Translations under genes and position numbers: made by a program
From: CAMDPA01 sp964574325
GTDB lineage: Bacteria; Pseudomonadota; Alphaproteobacteria; Rhizobiales; Hyphomicrobiaceae
Direction of reading: 5' to 3'
Assembly (NCBI GenBank): GCA_964574325.1
Contig: CAZNMY010000008.1
Span: 36,208-100,207 of the forward strand
Length of the DNA: 64,000 nucleotides
The notes under the pieces: generated by a model
Seen by the model: only the letters and a program-made list of their open reading frames with translations
Databases searched by the model: none
What the model was told of the DNA's origin: nothing
In this document: positions 52,502 through 60,749 of the stretch, in pieces
Layout: each line of letters opens with the position of its first letter
Position numbering within the stretch: the stretch's first letter is position 1

Positions 52502-52951
52502 ATGATCCGTATTCTGTCCGTTGCCGCCATCATGGCCGTCGGCGCCACCATCGCTTACGCGCAGGGAGCCGGTGGTGCGGCTGCCATCGCCGATCGCAAG
52601 GCCGCTATGAAGGCCGTCGGCGGCGCCAACAAGGGCCTGACCGATATGGCCAAGGGCGATGTGCCGTTCGACGCGGCCAAAGCTGCTGCGGGATTCAAGA
52701 CGATCGAGGCAAGCCTGCTGAAGTCCAAGACGCTGTACGGCGACGACAGCAAGACCGGAGATACGGCTGCTCTCCCCGCAGTCTGGGAGAAGAAGGCGGA
52801 CTTCCAGGCCAAGATGGACAAGGCGGTTGCCGACGCCAAGGCTGCTGCGGCCGGTTCTGCGACCGAGGCTGCGTTCAAGGACCAGCACAAGAAGGTCGTC
52901 TCGAATTGTGGTGGATGCCACAAGGAATATCGTCAGCCCCCGAAGAAGTAA
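52502..52951 (+). CDS. Cytochrome c' / c-556 family protein
   Basis: 149 aa. Signal peptide residues 1-20 (ending AYA). A four-helix-bundle pattern follows, with a single haem site CGGCH at residues 136-140 near the C-terminus, where cytochromes c' and c-556 have it, and an N-terminal helix Met/Lys that could be the sixth ligand. GGGAGAA precedes the ATG. It lies upstream of a dihaem cytochrome gene (170 bp apart) on the same strand, suggesting a shared electron-transfer role. Confidence 0.88.
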   Translation: MIRILSVAAIMAVGATIAYAQGAGGAAAIADRKAAMKAVGGANKGLTDMAKGDVPFDAAKAAAGFKTIEASLLKSKTLYGDDSKTGDTAALPAVWEKKADFQAKMDKAVADAKAAAAGSATEAAFKDQHKKVVSNCGGCHKEYRQPPKK

Positions 52952-53121
52952 TCCGGGTCTGAACTCGATCGGGGAGGGCGCGTGGCACTGTGCTGCGCGC
53001 CCTTACCTTTTTGCGAACCCTTGTAGTTCCGGGGGCGGTTCGGCTGGCGGCCCCTGTAACTGGTGCGCCGAACCGACTATCGTGTGCACACCTCGTCGTC
53101 GAACCTCGAATGGAGAAGCGC

Positions 53122-54060
53122 ATGGGCCGGTTCATCCGTAGGCTCAGCCTCGTACTGCCGGTGCTGGTGATCGCCGGTGGGGCCGTGTTCTGGTGGCTGA
53201 CCGCGCCGTCGCTGCTGCCCGCAACCGTTCTGGTTGAGCGCAAACCCGATCTCGTCAACGGCAAGACGATGTTCAATATCGGGGGGTGCGCATCCTGTCA
53301 TGCGACGCCCGTTTCCGATGCCAAGCCCGAGGACCGCTTGAAACTCGGCGGCGGCTTCGCGATGCACACGCCGTTCGGAACCTTCAAGGTGCCGAACATC
53401 TCGAGCCACCCGACAGCCGGCATGGGCAATTGGATCGAGATCCAGTTCGTGAACGCCATGCAGCGCGGCGTCGGGCGGAACGGGGAGCATCTCTATCCCG
53501 CGTTTCCCTATGCGTCTTACCAGCGGATGCGGCTGGACGACGTCCGGGACCTCTTCCACTTCATGAAGACGCTACCGGCTGTCGACAAGCCGTCCGAACC
53601 GCATCAACTCGGCTTTCCGTTCAACATCCGCCGGGGGCTGGGGATGTGGAAGCTGCTGCACCTCGACGGAAAACCGTTCGAGCCTTCGCCGACGCGTTCG
53701 GCGCAACTCAATCGCGGCGCCTATCTCGTGGAAGGGCCGGGGCATTGTGCGGAGTGCCATTCACCGCGTGATCTGAGCGGGGGGATAGATCCGAAGCGCC
53801 GCTTCGCCGGCGGGCCCGATCCCGAGGGCAAGGGCTTCGTTCCCAACATCACGCCGCACGCGGACGGCATGGCGAAGTGGTCGGACAAGGACATCGCCTA
53901 TCTGCTCGAGACGGGGCAAACGCCGGATGGCGATTCCGTCGGCGGCAGCATGGCGGAAGTGGCGATCAACACCGGCCTGATCAGCGCACAGGACCGCGCG
54001 GCGATGGCGGCCTACCTGAAGGCGCTGCCTCCGATCCCGAGTAGGCCATCGAACAAATAG
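53122..54060 (+). CDS. Membrane-anchored dihaem cytochrome c
   Basis: 312 aa. An N-terminal membrane anchor (residues 8-27) is followed by two c-type haem sites, CASCH (56-60) and CAECH (209-213), each in its own cytochrome c domain; VPNISSHP and VPNITPHADG are typical second-ligand contexts. This arrangement resembles the electron-transfer subunits of membrane alcohol, gluconate or nicotinate dehydrogenases, but no such dehydrogenase is adjacent. GGAGAAG precedes the ATG at 53122; an in-frame ATG at 53110 is possible. Confidence 0.88.
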   Translation: MGRFIRRLSLVLPVLVIAGGAVFWWLTAPSLLPATVLVERKPDLVNGKTMFNIGGCASCHATPVSDAKPEDRLKLGGGFAMHTPFGTFKVPNISSHPTAGMGNWIEIQFVNAMQRGVGRNGEHLYPAFPYASYQRMRLDDVRDLFHFMKTLPAVDKPSEPHQLGFPFNIRRGLGMWKLLHLDGKPFEPSPTRSAQLNRGAYLVEGPGHCAECHSPRDLSGGIDPKRRFAGGPDPEGKGFVPNITPHADGMAKWSDKDIAYLLETGQTPDGDSVGGSMAEVAINTGLISAQDRAAMAAYLKALPPIPSRPSNK

Positions 54061-54137
54061 TGTGGCTCATCCGGATCGGGGACGCCGGAAACTACCTTTT
54101 GGACACTCCGAACAATAGCCAAATCGTAAATTGGCTT

Positions 54138-54250
54138 CCCTCCCCTCCCCCTCGTGGTGAGGGGTCGGGGGTGGCCAGAATCGCTCGATTTCTGGTGGGC
54201 TTCCCCCTCCGGCCCTACGGGCCACCTCCCCCACGAAGGGGGGAGGAGAG
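54138..54250. repeat. Dispersed palindromic repeat (second copy of the 16341 type)
   Basis: GC-rich inverted repeat with outer arms TCCCCTCCCCCTCGTGG and CCACGAAGGGGGGAGGA and inner hairpins (GGCCCTACGGGCC). It resembles the repeat at 16341-16454 in its ends but differs in the middle. It fills the gap between the dihaem cytochrome and the convergent hydrolase gene. Confidence 0.7.
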
Positions 54251-54298
54251 CCGAGAGGCCGGCGCTGAAATAGAAGTGGTTATTGTTCGGAGCTGCCT

Positions 54299-54949
54299 CT
54301 AACGCTTGGCAGAGCGCGCGGCGGTTTGCTTCGTCTTTTCGAGGTGCGCGACGATCTCATCGGTCGTCAACAGGTCGGCGTACTTCTGCTCCATGTCGAA
54401 CAGGTTCGCCTCGTGCGGACCCAGCGCGCGATCACCGACGCCGTCCTTGACGACGATGGTGCGGAAATTCGAACTCATCGCATCGATCACGGTGGCGCGG
54501 ACGCAGCCCGATGTCGTGCAGCCCGTGACGAGCAGCGTGTCCACCCCCTTCGAGATCAGCCAGTTCGTCAAGTTCGTGCCGAAGAAAGCTGACGGCTGCG
54601 TCTTGCGCAGGACGTACTCGCCGGGGCGAGGCGCGAGCTCGTCGACGATCTGGCTCAGCGGCGAGGTCTCGGTGAGCTTGAGCAGGCTCGGTGCCTTCAG
54701 GCAGAACACACCCGCGTCCGAACCGTCGGCGGCGTAGACGACGCGGGTGTAGGCGACGGGCACGCCGTGCTTGCGGCAGGCGGCCAGCAGTTTCGCAGTC
54801 TGCGCGATCGCTTCGGGGATATTGCCGCCGCCGAACGCGGAGGGGTCGTTGAAGCCGTTGACGAAGTCGACGACGACGAGCGCAGGCTTACCGCCGAAGC
54901 CGGAGCGATTGCCGAAGCCCTGCTTCTTGTAGACGTCGAGATCGGACAT
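54299..54949 (-). CDS. Isochorismatase-family cysteine hydrolase (amidase-like)
   Basis: 216 aa. Triad Asp28 (VVVDFVNGF), Lys116 (RKTQPSAF) and Cys149 (TGCTTSGCVRAT). The NRSGFGGKPALVVVDFVNGFNDP start and CTTSGCVRAT are shared with N-carbamoylsarcosine amidase and maleamate amidohydrolase (NicF) relatives, so an amidase is likelier than isochorismatase; the substrate is unproven. The ATG at 54949 is chosen over 54964. Same strand as the binding-protein-like gene at 55043 (93 bp apart). Confidence 0.88.
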   Translation of the reverse strand: MSDLDVYKKQGFGNRSGFGGKPALVVVDFVNGFNDPSAFGGGNIPEAIAQTAKLLAACRKHGVPVAYTRVVYAADGSDAGVFCLKAPSLLKLTETSPLSQIVDELAPRPGEYVLRKTQPSAFFGTNLTNWLISKGVDTLLVTGCTTSGCVRATVIDAMSSNFRTIVVKDGVGDRALGPHEANLFDMEQKYADLLTTDEIVAHLEKTKQTAARSAKR

Positions 54950-55042
54950 GGCGCTGCTCTGCAAAGACCGAAAGGACGATCGAAACGATGACGAAAGGGC
55001 CGAAGGCGCGGCGCCCTTCGATCGGATGCTTTTGCTGCGACG

Positions 55043-55972
55043 TCAGCTCCAATAGGAGATCACGCTCTGCTCGACGACGTCCTCGTACTTCGGGTTGCCC
55101 TTGATGAGCCCGACGTTGCGCTGGAACTCGGTCATGCCGGCTACGAACTCGGGCGTCACGCGGGGATCGTAGTACGGCAGGTCGCGGCGGATGAGCTCGG
55201 CGATGAGGCCGGCCTCGTGCTCGGGAAACAGCTTCTGGCCGACCTTGGTGGCAAGTGTCACGTCCGCCTTCAAGGCCTTCTGGGTCTTGACGATTGCGCG
55301 GACCATGGCTGCGACGGCTTTGGGGTCGTCCTTGATGACCTTGTCGGACGTCATGATGGCGGCCATCGTGTAGTATTTCGCCTTGGGCGGGCCATCGCCT
55401 CGCCGCGCATCGATCACCATCGTTCCCCAGCCGCCGGTCACGGCGACCTCAGCGCCCATGCCGTTGGCCCAGAACCCGTCGATCAGGCCGGCCTCGAGGG
55501 CCTTCGCGGCGGCGACGCCGAAATTCTTGTTGGGGCCGAGGAACGCACCGGGGACCGGACCGATCTTCACGCCGTCCTTCACTTCGTCGATGCCGCTTTC
55601 CTTCAGGAGTTGCTTGAGGCCGAGGTTGACGAGCGGCGCCGCGCCGATGCTGCACCCCTTGATCGCGGAAATGTCGCCCTTCTTGGCGCCCAGGCTCTTC
55701 TTCAGGATCAGGAACCAGTACATGTGCTGGGCTTGCGCGCAGATCACCTTGCCGCCCTTCCATTCCGGAAATGCGTGCGGCACCGAATGGGCGGAGCCGC
55801 CGACGAAGTGGATCTTGCCGTCGCGCAGTTCTTCCAGGGTCTTGTCGACGGGCGGGATCAGCTCGAGGCCGACATCCAGACCTTCTTCCTTGCAGAATCC
55901 GAGTTCCACAGCGGCAGCTGCCGGGAAGTAGGAATTCGAGATCATGTCGGGAATTGCGAGGATCATGCGCAT
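55043..55972 (-). CDS. NMT1/THI5-like (ABC-type) binding protein without signal peptide
   Basis: 309 aa with the periplasmic-binding-protein fold of nitrate/sulfonate/pyrimidine binding proteins: VELGFCKEEGLDVGLELIPP, LRDGKIHFVGGSAHSVPHAF, KGCSIGAAPLVNLGLKQLLKESG, AAKALEAGLIDGFWANG. It starts directly with MRMILAIPDMISNSYF, and AGGAGAAC lies correctly upstream, so there is no secretion signal. No ABC permease or ATPase is adjacent. A cytosolic ligand-binding or enzyme-like role, as in THI5, is possible. Confidence 0.82.
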   Translation of the reverse strand: MRMILAIPDMISNSYFPAAAAVELGFCKEEGLDVGLELIPPVDKTLEELRDGKIHFVGGSAHSVPHAFPEWKGGKVICAQAQHMYWFLILKKSLGAKKGDISAIKGCSIGAAPLVNLGLKQLLKESGIDEVKDGVKIGPVPGAFLGPNKNFGVAAAKALEAGLIDGFWANGMGAEVAVTGGWGTMVIDARRGDGPPKAKYYTMAAIMTSDKVIKDDPKAVAAMVRAIVKTQKALKADVTLATKVGQKLFPEHEAGLIAELIRRDLPYYDPRVTPEFVAGMTEFQRNVGLIKGNPKYEDVVEQSVISYWS

Positions 55973-56244
55973 GTTTGTTCTCCTGTTGCAGCGCGATGGT
56001 GCCGCAATGCGACCACGATGTCTACCGGGGCAGGTGGCCCGAGGCGGGCGTCGGTTGCGGCAGACTGGGGAGTTGTCAGGGTTGCTGCAACTCGAAAAAA
56101 GGCGCCGTGAAATCGCACCCGGGAAGAGGCCCGCCGGTGGCCGAAGCGTAGAATTCTAGACAAATCCAACCGTCGTTCTGAACTCGATTTCAAGAGCGGA
56201 TGATTAGTCTCGCTATTTGGTCGAGTTGAATAGAACGAGTGCTG

Positions 56245-57846
56245 ATGATGCGAGAGCATTATATCCGTCGAGTGTCTCATCGTTTTCGCAGGGAGACCGA
56301 AGGTACGGTCATCATCCCGTTCGCGCTGTCGGTCATCGTCCTCAGCGCTACAGTCGGCGGCGCGATCGACTTCAATCGCTGGCACAACGCCAAACGGGTG
56401 ACCGGCGAAGCGATGGACGCAGCCGTGCTGGCCGGCGTCCGAACGCTGCAGCTCAATCCCGGCAATACTCAGATGGCGCTCGATGCAGCCACGGCGTATT
56501 TCCAGCGGAACATCGAAGGCAAGGTTCAGCTCAGCGTCAATTCGGTTCAGTTCTCGTTCGTCGACGACAACTCGGCCTTGACGGCGACGGGCGATGCCAA
56601 GATCGACGCGACGTTTCTCAAGACGATCGGCATTCCCAAGCTGACGGTGCTCAGCGACACCGGCAGCAACATGCCGAAGGCGAAGATCACGACGGGCGGC
56701 CAGGGCGGCAGCAACCTAGAGATGTCCCTGGTGCTCGATGTCACCGGATCGATGTGTAACGACGGGTCGGGACCGTGCACGTCCAGCACCAAGATGGACG
56801 GCTTGAAGGACGCCGCCAACAAGCTGATCGATATGGTGATCTCGTCGAACCAGTCGACCTACTACACGAAGATGTCGATCGTTCCGTTCTCCTCCAACGT
56901 CCGCGTCGGACCCGATGGCGGAGGTTGGGCCAGCATGCGACTGCTCACCGATCTCAATCCCCTCTGGAGCGGCTACCGCAACGAGTGCCAGGGCTGGACG
57001 CAGACCGGGGGGGACGTCGGCTCGGGCGAGTACGTCTATGGGCAGTGGTCGTGCACCGGCGGGTGGGTCGCCACTCACTACACCAACCAGAAGATCATCC
57101 CGTGCGTGACCGACCGGTTCTACGACAACATCTGGGATCTCGACTACACCGACGATCAGCCCGGCTCCGGCCGCTGGCTGATGGCCATCGACGGCAATCG
57201 CATGCCGAAATCGTGGGACAGCTCGAACAACGCACCGACCAGCGGGCTCGGCGCGTCGGCGGCGGACCCCGCGACGTTCTGGAGCTACAACAGCAACGGG
57301 TCGTGCTGGGATTCGGCACAGAGCAACGAGATGCTGCCGCTGACCAGCGACAAGCAGGTCTTGAAGGCGAAGATCAACGGCCTGCAGGCCTACGGTCCAA
57401 CGGGCGGCGCACTGGGTACGGCTTGGGGCTGGTACACGCTGTCGCCGAAGTGGACGAGCATGTGGACGGGCAACTCGCGGCCGGGTGAATATGCGGATGT
57501 CACGAACATCCAGCCGAACGGCAAGCCGCTCCTGCGCAAGGTCGCGATCATCATGTCGGACGGTGTCTACAATACGTTCCGCGGCTGGGCCGGCCAGGAC
57601 CAACAGCAGGTATCGAACTACGCCAAGCAACTGTGCACCAATATGAAGGCGCAGGGGATCGAGATCTTCACCGTCGGGTTGACGCTCGACCAGCTGACGA
57701 CGGCCGAACGGGCCATCGCCGAGGATACGCTGCGGTCGTGCGGCACGGATGTCTCGCACTTCTATGCGACGCTCGACGTGGTCGAGCTGCAACAGGCGTT
57801 CCAGGACATCGCCTATCAGCTTTCCGGCATCACCCTGACGCGGTGA
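56245..57846 (+). CDS. TadG-like protein with VWA domain
   Basis: About 533 aa. The N-terminal membrane helix (FALSVIVLSATVGGAIDFNRW) with the TadE/G-type motif near the start is followed by a VWA domain whose MIDAS motif is DVTGSM (about residues 165-170), and by long Trp/Tyr/Asn-rich loops before the final IIMSDGVYNTF and GLTLDQLT strands. TadG proteins belong to tight-adherence pili, but no other tad gene is in the window, so it is an orphan. A GTG at 56239 is an alternative start. Confidence 0.85.
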   Translation: MMREHYIRRVSHRFRRETEGTVIIPFALSVIVLSATVGGAIDFNRWHNAKRVTGEAMDAAVLAGVRTLQLNPGNTQMALDAATAYFQRNIEGKVQLSVNSVQFSFVDDNSALTATGDAKIDATFLKTIGIPKLTVLSDTGSNMPKAKITTGGQGGSNLEMSLVLDVTGSMCNDGSGPCTSSTKMDGLKDAANKLIDMVISSNQSTYYTKMSIVPFSSNVRVGPDGGGWASMRLLTDLNPLWSGYRNECQGWTQTGGDVGSGEYVYGQWSCTGGWVATHYTNQKIIPCVTDRFYDNIWDLDYTDDQPGSGRWLMAIDGNRMPKSWDSSNNAPTSGLGASAADPATFWSYNSNGSCWDSAQSNEMLPLTSDKQVLKAKINGLQAYGPTGGALGTAWGWYTLSPKWTSMWTGNSRPGEYADVTNIQPNGKPLLRKVAIIMSDGVYNTFRGWAGQDQQQVSNYAKQLCTNMKAQGIEIFTVGLTLDQLTTAERAIAEDTLRSCGTDVSHFYATLDVVELQQAFQDIAYQLSGITLTR

Positions 57847-57940
57847 TCCCCGCCTGCCGACAGTTCCGATGACGTCGACGCCGCAGCGCAAAATGACAGC
57901 GCTGCGGCGTTCTCGTATGATGAGCCCGTGGAGGACCGTC

Positions 57941-58138
57941 ATGCGTAGCAAGGGCGTGCGTAACAAAGACGATGGCTCGAAGCCATCCACCCCGAAAGCG
58001 ATCGCGGAGCGCATCGCGAACCGCGCGGCTTACGACCGGAACAAGTCCGCGAGGACCAATCAGCGCGCGGTCGAGGCGGCCGACCGTCTCCTGAAGGAGA
58101 TGGACGACGTTCTGAAGCACCTCGGGCGGAAGCGCTGA
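57941..58138 (+). CDS. Small basic protein, unknown
   Basis: 65 aa, highly charged, with a Lys/Arg-rich N-terminus and a helical C-terminus (RTNQRAVEAADRLLKEMDDVLKHLGRKR). GGAGG lies 7 bases upstream of the ATG. No family recognised. It converges on the FAD monooxygenase gene, four bases apart. Confidence 0.5.
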   Translation: MRSKGVRNKDDGSKPSTPKAIAERIANRAAYDRNKSARTNQRAVEAADRLLKEMDDVLKHLGRKR

Positions 58139-58142
58139 CGGA

Positions 58143-59354
58143 TCAGGTGATCGAGGCGGCGCGCTCGAACCCCTCGATCATGGCGACGCGGCGGAGATAT
58201 GCACGCTGCTTGTCGCGGTCGGCGATGATGCCGCGAAGCTCGTCGTAGAAGCGCGCCTGCGCCGCTGCGTCCTTGTTCTCCATGTTCTTCTTGTTCTCGA
58301 TCGTCTGGCGTTGGAGATACTCCTGCGCGACCGTGCGGCGCTGGCGGTCGTAGAGGGCGAAAAGGTCCTCTGATGCGCCGTGATGCCAGATGCGGCCGAG
58401 TTTCTCGACGAGATTGAAAACGTCGTGGAAGCCGAAATTCATGCCCATTCCACCGAGCGGATTGTTGATGTGGGCAGCGTCGCCCGCAATGAGAATCCGG
58501 CCGTTGAAATAGCACGACGCGACGCGCTGGTGGACCTGATAGATGTTGCGGTGGACGACATCGTAGGGAGTGTCCTTCGCCAGGAAGCGCTGGATCAGAT
58601 GCTGCACGTGGGCTTCCGCGAAGATCTCGCTCTCGGGCGTGGCCGAGTCCATCGGGAATACCACGCGCCACGTGCCCTTCTCGTCGTGGCCGGGCACCTT
58701 GAACAGCGCGCACCACTGGTCGGGGTCGGCGATGTAGTTGGTCAGCGCGAAGCCGTGGGGGGCGAAGTCGTACTTCGTCGACAGGATCAGGAAGCGCTCG
58801 TCGTAGGTGAAGCCTTCGAAGTCGACGCCCATCGACTTGCGGACCTGGCTGCGGCCGCCGTCGCATCCGATGATGTAGCGGCCCCGCATCGTTCTGGGGC
58901 CGGACGGCGTATCGATTTCGGCGGTGACGCCGCTCGCATCCTGAGTGACGCCGGTGACCCGGTGATCGAGCAGGACGGGGTGCTGCGGATATTCGGCGAG
59001 CAGGCGGTCGCGGAGCATGGCCGCGATCTTGTGCTGCTCCAGCATGAGGCGGAACGGATAGGGCGTGTCGTCGGAGAGAACGCCCAGGTCGAAGTTGGCG
59101 ATCACGCCGGCGCGGCGGTCGCGGTAGTGGTAGTTCGGGACGACGTAGCCACGATCGATCATCGGCTGGGTCATTCCGATGGTCGCGAACAACTCGAGGC
59201 TCGGCGGATGGATGGTGCCGGCGCGTGGATCATCGAAGATCTTGTCGCCGGCTTCGAGCAGAGTGACCGGTATGCCGTTGCGCGCCAGCAGATAGGCCGC
59301 CGTATAGCCCACGGGGCCGCCGCCGGCGATCAGGATGCGGTTGTGCTCGTCCAT
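58143..59354 (-). CDS. FAD-dependent aromatic-ring monooxygenase-like protein
   Basis: 403 aa, class A flavoprotein fold. FAD motif AGGGPVGYTAAYLLA (about 10-24), the second motif CDGGRSQVRKSMG, and GDAAHINNPLGGMGMNFG for the FAD ribityl chain. Such enzymes hydroxylate phenols or pyridines with NAD(P)H. Length is normal. The ATG at 59354 fits the family; a longer frame reaches 59507. GAGAG precedes this start. Substrate unknown. Confidence 0.88.
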   Translation of the reverse strand: MDEHNRILIAGGGPVGYTAAYLLARNGIPVTLLEAGDKIFDDPRAGTIHPPSLELFATIGMTQPMIDRGYVVPNYHYRDRRAGVIANFDLGVLSDDTPYPFRLMLEQHKIAAMLRDRLLAEYPQHPVLLDHRVTGVTQDASGVTAEIDTPSGPRTMRGRYIIGCDGGRSQVRKSMGVDFEGFTYDERFLILSTKYDFAPHGFALTNYIADPDQWCALFKVPGHDEKGTWRVVFPMDSATPESEIFAEAHVQHLIQRFLAKDTPYDVVHRNIYQVHQRVASCYFNGRILIAGDAAHINNPLGGMGMNFGFHDVFNLVEKLGRIWHHGASEDLFALYDRQRRTVAQEYLQRQTIENKKNMENKDAAAQARFYDELRGIIADRDKQRAYLRRVAMIEGFERAASIT

Positions 59355-59522
59355 GGTTCTCTCGGCCTTTCCCGGTCGTATCGGCAGGTCTTCTCGACGG
59401 TCGTGCATCACGGTTTTTCGACTTGAACCGACTGTAGCCGTCTCCGATGATGTGGGAAGGCCGACACATCGCCGCCGTCCCCGTGCGGCGTACGGTCGGA
59501 GCGGCAAGCGCAGGAGGCAACC

Positions 59523-59786
59523 ATGTCCGACGGTCTCGATCCCTTGATCCTCGATCTCGTGGAATGGGTGGCCCGCTCGCCCCGGAGCTATACAGAAGTG
59601 ATGGAGGCGTGGCGAACCTCGTGTCCGCGGTTAACCGTGTGGGAAGATGCGGTTGAGCGGGGCTATCTCGTGCGCAGCGCGGGTCCGACGGGACAGGGTG
59701 CATTCGTCTCCGTGACTGAACTCGGCTTCGCATTCCTGCAATCCGGGAGACGCGCGGCTAGCGTGAATGTCGACCAGAGGGTTTGA
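59523..59786 (+). CDS. Small conserved-looking protein (possible winged helix)
   Basis: 87 aa. DPLILDLVEWVARSPRSYTEVMEAWRTSCPRLTVWEDAVERGYL reads like a compact helix-turn-helix, and FVSVTELGFAFLQ adds a wing-like end. AGGAGG lies ideally upstream of the ATG. I believe similar short proteins exist in Hyphomicrobiales, but I cannot confirm the family. Divergent from the monooxygenase gene, so it could regulate it (inference). Confidence 0.68.
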   Translation: MSDGLDPLILDLVEWVARSPRSYTEVMEAWRTSCPRLTVWEDAVERGYLVRSAGPTGQGAFVSVTELGFAFLQSGRRAASVNVDQRV

Positions 59787-59882
59787 GCAGGATCAAGTTC
59801 CGGAGAACTTTCGTGCTGGCGCACGGTCCCCGGTCGGGTAGAAATTCCTCCTCACATACCCATCATCGAGGACCGTGACGAC

Positions 59883-60683
59883 ATGCAGAAGAAGATCGAC
59901 GAGAAACCCGCTCAGGTTCTGACGCGAGCCCAAGCACCCTGGATCGGGACCCGCGGCCGTATCGGCGTGATCATTCCGTCGACGAACATCGGCGTCGAGT
60001 ACGACTGCATGCAGTTTCAGCCGCCCGGCGTGACGTGGCACTTCTCGCGGTTCTGGGTCGGCCAGCCCGACTTGTCGTCCGACAACATGTTCCTGGCCTT
60101 CATCGACGAGATCCGCAAGACGATCCCGCAGTCGATGCAGAACATCATGACCTGCGAGCCCAGCTACATCATGATGGGCATGTCGGCGGAGACGTTCTGG
60201 GGCGGCCTTGCCGGCAACGCGGAGTTCGAGGGCCGGTTGCGCGACGATATCGGGCCGGAGATCGGCCTGACGAGCGGTGCGGCGGCCCTCAAGGCGGCGC
60301 TCGATGCGTTCGGCGCCAAGAAGGTATCGGCGCTCACGCCCTATCAGTCGGTCGGCGACGAGCAGGTTCATCGCTATCTGGTCGAGTCGGGCTATGAGGT
60401 GCACAAGGTGATCGGCCTCAAGTGCGATACCGCGACATCGATCGCTCACACGCCGCCGCACGAAGTGATCGACATGGTGATGAACGAGCTCGACGCGCCC
60501 GATGTCGACGCGATCGTTCAGGCGGGGACGAACCTGTCGGCCGTCAACATCTTTCCGACCCTCGAGCACAAACTCAAGAAGCCGGTGATCCCGATCAACG
60601 TCGCCACCATCTGGCACGCCTTCCGGGCGCATGGGATCATGGACAAGTTCTACGGCAAGGGTTGGCTGATGGAGCGGTTCTGA
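59883..60683 (+). CDS. Maleate-isomerase/arylmalonate-decarboxylase-fold protein
   Basis: 266 aa Asp/Glu racemase superfamily protein: IGVIIPSTNIGVEYDC, YIMMGMSAETFWGG, ALTPYQSVGDEQVHRYLVESGYEV, DAIVQAGTNLSAVNIFPTLEHKLKKPVIPINVATIWHA. By alignment by eye, both positions that hold catalytic Cys in maleate isomerase (and one in arylmalonate decarboxylase) are Gly here (Gly99 and Gly215). So either the chemistry differs or the alignment misleads. Neighbouring monooxygenase and amidase-like genes recall the nicotinate/maleamate route, but this is only suggestive. A terminator follows. Confidence 0.82.
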   Translation: MQKKIDEKPAQVLTRAQAPWIGTRGRIGVIIPSTNIGVEYDCMQFQPPGVTWHFSRFWVGQPDLSSDNMFLAFIDEIRKTIPQSMQNIMTCEPSYIMMGMSAETFWGGLAGNAEFEGRLRDDIGPEIGLTSGAAALKAALDAFGAKKVSALTPYQSVGDEQVHRYLVESGYEVHKVIGLKCDTATSIAHTPPHEVIDMVMNELDAPDVDAIVQAGTNLSAVNIFPTLEHKLKKPVIPINVATIWHAFRAHGIMDKFYGKGWLMERF

Positions 60684-60689
60684 ACGTCG

Positions 60690-60716
60690 AAAGGGCCGGA
60701 CGATGCCCGGCCCTTT
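60690..60716. terminator. Bidirectional Rho-independent terminator
   Basis: Perfect 10-bp stem AAAGGGCCGG (60690-60699) with CCGGCCCTTT (60707-60716), 7-nt loop, A/T-rich on both ends. It separates the convergent isomerase-like gene and regA. Confidence 0.85.
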
Positions 60717-60749
60717 CACACAACGGAGCGTGATCGGTGGAGGTGTCTC

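Noticed and set aside
51658..52551. Minus-strand small ORFs in the gene-poor stretch
   Set aside because: No ribosome-binding site, no domain, and the frame at 52198-52551 overlaps the cytochrome start.
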